A DNA stretch of 64,000 nt from Bacteroidales bacterium (GTDB lineage: Bacteria > Bacteroidota > Bacteroidia > Bacteroidales > P3), in NCBI GenBank assembly GCA_017483575.1, contig JAFUWF010000019.1:227365-291364 (forward strand). Reading direction: 5' to 3'. The position numbers were made by a program, and so were the translations under genes. Shown piece after piece: positions 35,992 through 42,888 of the stretch. Under the pieces are notes generated by a model. It made no database searches, had not been told where the DNA came from, and worked only from the letters and a program-made list of their open reading frames with translations. The first letter of the stretch is position 1; every line of letters begins with the position of its first letter.

Positions 35992-37104
35992 TCAAGCGTC
36001 GGCGCCGAACTGCATCAGGTAGGCTTTGATGAACTCGTCGATGTGTCCGTCCATCACTCCGGCAACGTCGGAGGTCTGGTAGTTGGTGCGGTGGTCCTTC
36101 ACGCGGCGGTCGTCCATCACATACGAACGTATCTGCGAGCCCCACTCGATTTTCTTCTGCGAGGCCTTGATTTTGGCCTGCTCCTCCATGCGGTGCTTCA
36201 GCTCGCGGTCGTAGAGCTGCGAGCGCAACAGGCGCATGGCGTTCTCCTTGTTCTTGGGCTGGTCGCGCGTCTCGGTGTTCTCAATGAGGATTTCCTCCTC
36301 GGCACCCGTGTAGGGGTCCTTGTACTGGTAGCGCAGGCGCACTCCGCTCTCCACTTTGTTCACGTTCTGGCCACCGGCGCCGCCGCTGCGGAAGGTGTCC
36401 CAGCTCAGGCGGCTCATGTCAACCACCACTTCAATCGAATCGTCTACAAGCGGTGTAACACTGACACTTGTGAAACTCGTCATGCGCTTGCCCTGGGCGT
36501 TGAAAGGGGAGACGCGCACCAGGCGGTGGACGCCGGTCTCGCTCTTCAGGTAGCCGTAGGCGAACTCGCCTTCGATCTGCAGCGTGCAGCTCTTGATACC
36601 GGCGCCTTCGCCGTCGAGCGAGTTAGAGATAACCACCTTGTAGCCATGCGTTTCGGCATAGCGTATATACATGCGCATCAGCATCTCGGCCCAGTCCTGG
36701 GCCTCCACGCCGCCGGCACCGGCATTGATGGAGAGCACAGCGTCGAGGCGATCACTCTCGTTGCGCAGCATGTTCTTGAATTCCAGGTCCTCCACTTTCT
36801 TCTGTGTGACGGCAATTTGGGCCAACAGCTCCTCCTCGGAGGCGTCGCCGGCCTCGAAGAACTCGCCCATCACCTCCAGGTCGCCACACGAGGTGTCGAC
36901 ATCCTTGAAGGCCGTCACCCAACTCTTTTGGGCGTTGATACCCTTCACCACCTTCTGGGCCTCTTTGGGGTCATTCCAGAAGTCCGGGGCCTCCGTCTTC
37001 TTCTCTTCGTTGGCAATCCATGCCTGTTTGGCATCGATATCAAGGAATTTCTTCAGCGCGTCCTTGCGCGCGATGAGGTCTTTTATCTGTTCCTGGTTGG
37101 TCAT
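35992..37104 (-). CDS. prfB: Peptide chain release factor 2, no programmed frameshift
   Basis: 370 residues from ATG 37104 (MTNQEQIKDLIARKDALKKF). The GGQ motif (GGAGGQNVNKVESGVRL) and the recognition-region context are intact, so it should end translation at UGA/UAA. Where most bacteria have the CTT-TGA-C frameshift site, this gene reads FLDIDAK from CTT GAT ATC GAT, in frame without a stop. The SRP RNA gene and a dispersed hairpin repeat lie directly upstream. Confidence 0.93.
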   Translation of the reverse strand: MTNQEQIKDLIARKDALKKFLDIDAKQAWIANEEKKTEAPDFWNDPKEAQKVVKGINAQKSWVTAFKDVDTSCGDLEVMGEFFEAGDASEEELLAQIAVTQKKVEDLEFKNMLRNESDRLDAVLSINAGAGGVEAQDWAEMLMRMYIRYAETHGYKVVISNSLDGEGAGIKSCTLQIEGEFAYGYLKSETGVHRLVRVSPFNAQGKRMTSFTSVSVTPLVDDSIEVVVDMSRLSWDTFRSGGAGGQNVNKVESGVRLRYQYKDPYTGAEEEILIENTETRDQPKNKENAMRLLRSQLYDRELKHRMEEQAKIKASQKKIEWGSQIRSYVMDDRRVKDHRTNYQTSDVAGVMDGHIDEFIKAYLMQFGADA

Positions 37105-37108
37105 CTTT

Positions 37109-37131
37109 GAGCACCGGCATCCTGCCGGCAT
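37109..37131. repeat. Dispersed GCCGGCATCYTGCCGGC hairpin, copy 2
   Basis: GAGCACCGGCATCCTGCCGG then CAT, just upstream of prfB. The other copy lies in the M28 peptidase gene at 25336. Confidence 0.7.
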
Positions 37132-37149
37132 GTATCGTTTAAGTTCAAT

Positions 37150-37253
37150 AAAAAAGGGCAAGCTGTTTATATCGCACCGCTACAACCAAACACCCTTGCT
37201 GTATTCCTACCCTGGGGGATTCAATGGGAGCTGGTCGTATAAGACTTGCCCTA
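37150..37253 (-). ncRNA. ffs: Signal recognition particle RNA (4.5S)
   Basis: On the minus strand, GGGCAAG (37251-37245) pairs with CTTGCCC (37162-37156), followed by TTTTTTATT. TTATA/TATAA and ACGACC/GGTTGT extend the rod. The apical part CCCCAGGGTAGGAATACAGC followed by AAGGGT matches the conserved SRP domain IV with its GGAA tetraloop and asymmetric loop. The RNA pairs with Ffh in membrane protein targeting. The promoter at 37306 implies a 5' leader of about 45 nt, probably processed. Confidence 0.9.
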
Positions 37254-37305
37254 ACTCTCTGTTCCGGATGGATTTACATCGTTCATCCACCCTCTTTCCG
37301 AATTG

Positions 37306-37313
37306 CAAAGATA
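37306..37313 (-). promoter_or_regulatory. Promoter core for SRP RNA (and perhaps prfB)
   Basis: TATCTTTG followed by CAATTCGG on the minus strand, upstream of the SRP RNA. Confidence 0.7.
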
Positions 37314-37405
37314 CGAATACTTTCCGACGTGACCAAATTTTTTGTCAAAAATATCATTTTTGTCTTACGCGGCTCGCGGAGCCTCTCTTTCTTTTGGAAG
37401 GATTT

Positions 37406-39904
37406 TCAGGAGGGGTCGACGTCGTAGATGAGGGTGATGCCGGAGTGGCCGTCCTGTTTGGTGAGGTCGTCGCCAATCTGGCGGATGACGCGCTTGGCGT
37501 CGGCAATGGGCTCGGTGCGCTCGAAGCGGAGGGTTATCTGTTTGAGGTATAGGCCTCTGATGCGGCTCACCAGGGGGTACTCCGGGCCGAGGACGCGGCC
37601 GGCGAAGGCACCGCGCAGCTGCATGGCCATCCAGTCGGCGGCGCTGTTGAGGAGGTCGGCGTCACGATGTTTCAACGTGATCTCAATCAAACGGTAGAAG
37701 GGCGGATAGCGGAAGACGCGCCGCTCCTGTATCTGCTCCTCATAGAGGCCTTGGTAGTCGTTGTCCATTACGTTGGCAATCACCTGGTGGTGAGGGTTGT
37801 AGGTCTGGATGATGACCCTGCCGCCGCTGCCGTGACGCCCCGCGCGGCCGCTCACCTGCGTCATCTGCTGAAACGCCCGCTCGAACGAACGGAAACTCGG
37901 ATAGTTGATGATGTTGTCGGCGTTGACAATGCCCACTACGCTCACCCGCTCGAAGTCCAACCCCTTGGTAACCATCTGTGTGCCCACAAGGATGTCGATG
38001 CGGCGATGCTCGAAATCGGACAGGATTTCCAGATATTGGTTCTTCTGCAACGTGCTGTCCAGGTCCATGCGCGCCACGCTGGCTTCGGGGAAGAGTATCT
38101 GAAGGTCCTCTTCGATCCGCTCGGTGCCTACACCGGTCATTTTCAGGTGTGTGGAGTGGCAGGCAGGGCACTCCTGCGGCACCGGAATGGAATAGCCGCA
38201 GTAGTGGCAGCGGAGCGAATTGGAGGCTTTGTGATAGACCAGCGACACATCGCAATGCACGCAATGGGGCACCTCGTGGCAATCGTCGCACTCCAGCCGA
38301 AGGGAGAAGCCTCTTCGGTTCTGGAAGAGAATGACCTGGCGCTTGTTGTCCAGCGCATCCTTTATGGCCTCCAGCAGCTGCACCGAGAAATGTCCTTTGG
38401 CCATCTTCTGGCGATGGGCCTCTTTCATGTCGATGCATTCAACCTTTGGTAGAGAATAACCACCATAACGTTTTGTTATTGTTGCAAGTCCGTATTTACC
38501 ATTCTCTGCATTCCAATAGGTCTCCACGCTGGGCGTGGCGCTGCCGAGGACGGTACGGGCGTCCCAGAGACGGGCCAGGTAGAGGGCGGCGTCGCGGGCA
38601 TGATAGCGCGGCGAGGGCTCAAACTGCTTGTAACTGTTGTCGTGCTCCTCGTCCACGATAATGAGTTTCAGGTCCTTGAACGGGAGGAAGACGGCGCTGC
38701 GGGCCCCGAGCAGCACCTGATAGTCGCCGCGTAAGGTGCGATGCCACACCTCCGTGCGCTCGCTGGCGCTGAAACGCGAGTGGTATACGCCCACACGGTT
38801 GCCGAAATATTTGCGCAATCGGTTGATAATCTGTGCTGTCAACGCAATCTCCGGCAGCAGGAACAGGGCCTGGTGGCCGTCGCGTACCACTTCGTCTATC
38901 ATCTTGATATACACCTCCGTCTTGCCGCTTGAGGTAACACCGTGGAGGAGGTGGGTGGAGAGAGGGGAGTGGAGGGCGGAGAACGCCGCCTGCTGCTCGT
39001 CGTTGAGCACGATGCTACGAGGGTCGGTCGTCTCGGCATCGCTGTAGTCCTTCAGTCGGCTTTCGATGCGTTCCTCGACCAGAAGAACGCCATTCTTCAC
39101 AAGTGTCTGCAGGGCAGACCCCTGCGGCAACTCGCGCTTGGCCACGGGCTCCTTGCCGAAGTGCGACAGCTGCAGGAACTGCATCAGCACCTCCACCTGC
39201 TTGACGCGCTTCTTGCGCTCCAGGTCGTCGAAGAGGGCCTTCAGCTGGCTATCCGGCTGCTCCCCTAAGTTAGGGGAGCTGTCGGCAGCTTGCTGCTGAC
39301 TGAGGAGTGTGTCGTTCAGCCTCACATAAGCCGCCTTCCGCGGCGTGAACCGCTGGCGCAGCTCCTCGTCCATCACCACAATCTCGCGCTCTATCATGCC
39401 ACGGATGAGTGGCATAATCTTCTGAATGCCAATGGCCCGGCTGATGTCCACCACTCGCATCACGGGGTGGTCCGTCAGGAGTTGCACCACCATCAGCTCG
39501 TACTTGGTGAGGCTGGAGAGCTCGCCGCTGAAATCCGGATGGATGGCCACGGCGCTCTCGCTGGCCAACTTCAGTCCGGCGGGCAGGGCCACGGCCATCA
39601 CATCGCCCGGGGAGCACATGTAATAACGGCCCATCCACTCCCAGAACTCCATCTGGCGCTCGGTGACAATGGGCTCGGTGTCCAGCACGGCCATGATATA
39701 CTTCGACTTCCACTGCGGCGTCTCCTGGTGGATACGACGGACCACGGCGGAGTACATCCGCGAGTTTTTGGCCCCGAACTGCACCACCACCCGAGCGCCC
39801 ACCTGCACCTCTCCGTTGTATTCCTGCGGAACCCTATATGTATAGGTACCAGGTAGATGCAGCGGCAGCAGCACATCGACATAGTATACCTGCGTGTCTT
39901 CCAT
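37406..39904 (-). CDS. priA: Primosomal helicase PriA with an in-frame repeat insertion
   Basis: 832 residues. N-terminal DNA-binding domain (VDVLLPLHLPGTYTYRVP, VGARVVVQFG), helicase motifs (HGVTSSGKTEVY, LPEIALT, VDEEHD, GSATPS, GTQMVTKGLDF, QVSGRAGR) and eight zinc-binding cysteines (CDDC, CVHC, CHYC, CPAC). It restarts stalled replication forks. The start is ATG 39904 because the predicted transcript begins only a few bases upstream. Residues about 198-218 (NDTLLSQQQAADSSPNLGEQ) are encoded by a copy of the dispersed double-hairpin element, placed in the linker before the helicase domain. Confidence 0.93.
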   Translation of the reverse strand: MEDTQVYYVDVLLPLHLPGTYTYRVPQEYNGEVQVGARVVVQFGAKNSRMYSAVVRRIHQETPQWKSKYIMAVLDTEPIVTERQMEFWEWMGRYYMCSPGDVMAVALPAGLKLASESAVAIHPDFSGELSSLTKYELMVVQLLTDHPVMRVVDISRAIGIQKIMPLIRGMIEREIVVMDEELRQRFTPRKAAYVRLNDTLLSQQQAADSSPNLGEQPDSQLKALFDDLERKKRVKQVEVLMQFLQLSHFGKEPVAKRELPQGSALQTLVKNGVLLVEERIESRLKDYSDAETTDPRSIVLNDEQQAAFSALHSPLSTHLLHGVTSSGKTEVYIKMIDEVVRDGHQALFLLPEIALTAQIINRLRKYFGNRVGVYHSRFSASERTEVWHRTLRGDYQVLLGARSAVFLPFKDLKLIIVDEEHDNSYKQFEPSPRYHARDAALYLARLWDARTVLGSATPSVETYWNAENGKYGLATITKRYGGYSLPKVECIDMKEAHRQKMAKGHFSVQLLEAIKDALDNKRQVILFQNRRGFSLRLECDDCHEVPHCVHCDVSLVYHKASNSLRCHYCGYSIPVPQECPACHSTHLKMTGVGTERIEEDLQILFPEASVARMDLDSTLQKNQYLEILSDFEHRRIDILVGTQMVTKGLDFERVSVVGIVNADNIINYPSFRSFERAFQQMTQVSGRAGRHGSGGRVIIQTYNPHHQVIANVMDNDYQGLYEEQIQERRVFRYPPFYRLIEITLKHRDADLLNSAADWMAMQLRGAFAGRVLGPEYPLVSRIRGLYLKQITLRFERTEPIADAKRVIRQIGDDLTKQDGHSGITLIYDVDPS
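39256..39312 (+). repeat. Double-hairpin element, copy 7 (inside priA)
   Basis: GCTGCTCCCCTAAGTTAGGG then GAGCTG, a CAGC/GCTG hairpin, and GACTGAGGAGTGTGT. It is the AGCTG subtype and open in the priA frame on the opposite strand. Confidence 0.92.
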
Positions 39905-39913
39905 TTCGAAGTG

Positions 39914-39921
39914 CAAAGATA
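39914..39921 (-). promoter_or_regulatory. priA promoter core
   Basis: TATCTTTG followed by CACTTCGAA on the minus strand. The expected transcript start is only about 3-5 bases from ATG 39904, so the mRNA is nearly leaderless. Confidence 0.7.
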
Positions 39922-39999
39922 CGAAAAAAAAACAAATAATCTCACCTAAAGCATAAACCCTACGTTCGGAGCCGCAAACTCCCAGTCAAGACCCCACGA

Positions 40000-40032
40000 A
40001 CTCCCTACCAACTCCCTATCAACTCCCACCAC
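40000..40032. repeat. 11-bp tandem repeats (ACTCCCTACCA)3
   Basis: ACTCCCTACCA, ACTCCCTATCA, ACTCCCACCAC in the priA/argS intergenic region. Confidence 0.7.
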
Positions 40033-40224
40033 GGTGGGAAATGGTAGGACTGTGAACGGGAGAAAATCGGGCGTTTTAACACTTATTAGTAAAGTTGGGC
40101 GGTGTTTTCTCCCATCTGGAAAAAGACGTATGGCCACGGATTGGCCATTAATGGTAAATTCGTGATAATTTGCGTTTTAATAATCTTTTTTCAATCGACC
40201 GTGCCGAAATCAAAATTTTTTGCG

Positions 40225-40232
40225 TAAATTTG
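40225..40232 (+). promoter_or_regulatory. argS promoter core
   Basis: TAAATTTG followed by CATTTTATTTTGG. The upstream block CCATTAATGGTAAATTC is shared with the region before 54088. Confidence 0.6.
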
Positions 40233-40264
40233 CATTTTATTTTGGAATCTAATAAATATTATAT

Positions 40265-41776
40265 ATGAATATCACAACCACACTCTCTCAGGCAGTTGCC
40301 GAGGCACTTAATTCTCTTTACGGCATCGAGACCGAACCGGAAAGCATCGTGTTGCAGGACACGCGCAAGGAATTCAAAGGCGATTACACCCTCGTGGTGT
40401 TCCCATATGTGAAGCAGGCCCGGAAGAGCCCCGAGGCGGTGGCCAACGAGATTGGAGAGGCCGTGAAGGGCAGTCTGCCGCTGGTGGAGGGGTTCAACGT
40501 CATCAAGGGCTTCCTGAACTTTGAGGTTTCCGATGGCTATTGGACCTCGTTTGTTGCCGAGAATGCCGGCGACGAGCGCTTTGGCCTGGCCGGCGTGGAC
40601 CCGAAGGCGGCTCCCGTGGTGGTTGAATATTCGTCGCCCAACACCAACAAGCCGTTGCACTTGGGCCACATCCGCAACAACCTCCTGGGGTGGTCCGTCA
40701 GCCAGTTGCTGACGGCCAACGGCGCCAACGTGAAGAAAGTGAACCTGGTGAACGACCGTGGTATCCACATCTGCAAGAGCATGCTGGCCTGGCTGCGCTA
40801 CGGCAACGGCGAGACTCCGGAGAGTACCGGCATGAAGGGCGACCACCTGGTGGGCAAGTACTATGTGGAGTTCGACAAGCACTATAAGGAAGAAATCAAG
40901 AAGCTGATGGAGAGTGGGGTAGAGGAGGAGCAGGCCAAGAAGGAGGCCCCCCTGATGGTGGAGGCGCAGCAGATGCTGAAGCGTTGGGAAGAGGGCGACC
41001 CGGAGGTCCGCGGCCTGTGGGAGAAGATGAACGGCTGGGTCTACGCAGGCTTCGACGAGACCTACCGCCGCCTGGGCGTGGGCTTCGACAAGGTATACTA
41101 CGAGTCGAACACCTATCTGCTCGGCAAAGAGTTGGTGCAGAAGGGACTGGACATGGGCGTGTTCTATCGCCGCGCCGACGGTGCCGTCTGTTGCGACCTT
41201 ACGGGCGACGGCCTGGACCAGAAGGTGCTGCTGCGCAGCGACGGTACCAGCGTCTACATGACCCAGGACCTCGGCACAGCACAGCTGCGCCACAACGATT
41301 TCGGCGCCGAGCGTCTGATCTATGTTGTTGGAAACGAGCAGGATTACCACTTCAAGGTGCTGAAACTCATCCTCGGCAAACTGGGTTTCGACTGGGCCGA
41401 CAAGGTCTATCACCTGAGCTACGGCATGGTGGAACTGCCCAACGGAAAGATGAAGAGCCGCGAGGGAACGGTGGTGGATGCCGACGACCTCATCGACGAG
41501 ATGGAGAAGACCGCCGAGGAGATGAGCCGCGAGCACGGCAAGAACGACGAACTGAGCCCCGAGGAGCAGCAGCATCTCTACCACATCCTGGCCCTCGGAG
41601 CCCTCAAATATTTCATTCTCAAGGTAGACCCGACGAAGAATATGCTCTTCAACCCCGCCGAGAGTATCGACTTCAACGGCAATACCGGTCCCTTCATCCA
41701 GTACACGCATGCGCGTATCCGCAGCATTGTGCGCAAGGCAGGGGAGAGTGGAGAGTGGAGAGTGGAGAACGCCTGA
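40265..41776 (+). CDS. argS: Arginyl-tRNA synthetase, main part (frame interrupted)
   Basis: 503 codons covering the N-terminal additional domain, the class I catalytic core (HLGHIRNN as HIGH; KMKSREGT as KMSKS) and the first helix of the DALR anticodon-binding domain (HARIRSIVRKA). The frame then enters a 7-bp tandem repeat (GGAGAGT x3, GGAGAAC at 41743-41770) and stops. The missing ~90 residues continue in another frame from ATG 41776, which overlaps the stop (TGATG). One more 7-bp unit would join both parts in a single frame. Either the sequence has lost a repeat unit (real or assembly error) or the enzyme is made in two pieces. Confidence 0.88.
   Translation: MNITTTLSQAVAEALNSLYGIETEPESIVLQDTRKEFKGDYTLVVFPYVKQARKSPEAVANEIGEAVKGSLPLVEGFNVIKGFLNFEVSDGYWTSFVAENAGDERFGLAGVDPKAAPVVVEYSSPNTNKPLHLGHIRNNLLGWSVSQLLTANGANVKKVNLVNDRGIHICKSMLAWLRYGNGETPESTGMKGDHLVGKYYVEFDKHYKEEIKKLMESGVEEEQAKKEAPLMVEAQQMLKRWEEGDPEVRGLWEKMNGWVYAGFDETYRRLGVGFDKVYYESNTYLLGKELVQKGLDMGVFYRRADGAVCCDLTGDGLDQKVLLRSDGTSVYMTQDLGTAQLRHNDFGAERLIYVVGNEQDYHFKVLKLILGKLGFDWADKVYHLSYGMVELPNGKMKSREGTVVDADDLIDEMEKTAEEMSREHGKNDELSPEEQQHLYHILALGALKYFILKVDPTKNMLFNPAESIDFNGNTGPFIQYTHARIRSIVRKAGESGEWRVENA
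41743..41770. repeat. Heptamer array (GGAGAGT)4 at the argS frame break
   Basis: GGAGAGT at 41743, 41750 and 41757, and GGAGAAC at 41764. Seven is not a multiple of three, so every unit gained or lost changes the frame. Confidence 0.95.
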
Positions 41777-42048
41777 TGCTCAACGAGAAGGAGAGGGGAG
41801 TGGTGAAGGCGCTGCATGCCTTGCCGGAGACGGTGTCCGCCGCCGCCGCGGCCTACAGCCCCGCCATGGTGGCCAACTATGCCTACGACCTGGCCAAGGC
41901 CTTCAACAGTTTCTATCAGGATACGCCCATCCTGAAGGAGGCGGACCCGCAGGTGAAGGGCTTCCGCGTGGCGCTGTGCGCCATGGTGGCCAACGCGCTG
42001 AAGAACACGATGGCAATTCTCGGTATTGAAGTTCCTGAAAGAATGTAG
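41776..42048 (+). CDS. argS: Arginyl-tRNA synthetase, C-terminal part
   Basis: 90 codons: MLNEKERGVVKALHALPETV, SPAMVANYAYDLAKAFNSFY and MAILGIEVPERM are the rest of the DALR anticodon-binding domain, ending as ArgRS proteins do. It cannot work alone. ATG 41776 may be used by reinitiation at the overlapping stop, or the whole may be one gene with a frame error. The thioesterase gene follows after 5 bases. Confidence 0.85.
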   Translation: MLNEKERGVVKALHALPETVSAAAAAYSPAMVANYAYDLAKAFNSFYQDTPILKEADPQVKGFRVALCAMVANALKNTMAILGIEVPERM

Positions 42049-42053
42049 GTTGT

Positions 42054-42782
42054 ATGGACTCGTTTGAACAAACGCTCGACATTCCGTCGTACCTCTGCGA
42101 CCGCAAGGACCTGCTGCATCCCTGGGCTGCCGTGAGGTTGTGCCAGGAGGTTTCCGAATTCCACAGCAAGGCTACCGGCATCGGATACGAGGATATGCTG
42201 AAGCAGAACAGGATATGGATTATCTCGCGCGCGTACTATATTATATATAAGCGCCCGGCAGCCTTCGAGAAGGTTATGTTAAGTACGTGGTCGCGCGGCA
42301 ACGATGGCCTGTTCGCTTTCCGCGACTACCGCATGGTGGACGCAAAAGGCGAGACGTTGCTCGCCGGAACGACCTATTGGCCCATGATCGACTTTGCCTC
42401 CCGTAGGCCCATCCGTCTCAAGGAAGCTCTGGCCGGATACGAATACCGTCAGGAGGAAGCCACCAACCATAGCGTGCTGGACCGCCTACGGTTGCCGGAT
42501 ATGTCCGAATGCGATGGCCGTTTCGAACTGCAGGCACAGTTCTCGCTGATCGACCACGCCCAGCACGTCAACAACTCGGAATATGTCAAGTTTGCCATCG
42601 ACAGCATTATGCAGACCGGATTCGACATCGACAGACCGTTCAGCATCGAGATGAATTACCAGCACGAAACACAACCCAACGACACGCTCTCAGTTTTGCG
42701 TAAACAGATGGACGATGCTACTTTTGTCCAAATATCGAATTCTCGTGGACTTAGCGTAATTGCGAAAATCGTACAGAATTGA
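42054..42782 (+). CDS. Acyl-ACP thioesterase
   Basis: 242 residues made of two hotdog domains. The first begins DRKDLLHPWAAVRLCQEVSE with WIISRAYYIIYKRP and STWSRGNDGLFAFRDYRM; the second has the catalytic-type stretch DHAQHVNNSEYVKFAID (Asp/His/Asn). It releases fatty acids from acyl carrier protein. It is immediately downstream of argS. Length is normal for bacterial members. Confidence 0.85.
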   Translation: MDSFEQTLDIPSYLCDRKDLLHPWAAVRLCQEVSEFHSKATGIGYEDMLKQNRIWIISRAYYIIYKRPAAFEKVMLSTWSRGNDGLFAFRDYRMVDAKGETLLAGTTYWPMIDFASRRPIRLKEALAGYEYRQEEATNHSVLDRLRLPDMSECDGRFELQAQFSLIDHAQHVNNSEYVKFAIDSIMQTGFDIDRPFSIEMNYQHETQPNDTLSVLRKQMDDATFVQISNSRGLSVIAKIVQN

Positions 42783-42888
42783 CGGCTGTTTGAGTTTTGT
42801 TTGGCAATTGCCATTTTGCCTAATATCGGGGTTATGTTAAGTAGATATTGTTAAGTAAAGTTCCGACGGTGATCTTCTCTTTCGTTGA

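Larger units (their letters stand above)
39905..40264. other. Divergent priA/argS intergenic region
   Basis: It holds the priA promoter, three 11-bp tandem units (ACTCCCTACCA type) at 40000-40032, a conserved block CCATTAATGGTAAATTC (40145-40161) that recurs upstream of the Cpn10-like gene, and the argS promoter core. No gene seen. Confidence 0.6.

Noticed and set aside
38945-38990. A second heptamer-like insertion in priA (GTGGAGAGAGGGGAGTGGAG region)
   Set aside because: It resembles the argS heptamers and is read as FSALHSPLSTHLLHG, but the protein length at this site (before the Walker A motif) seems normal, so an insertion is not supported.
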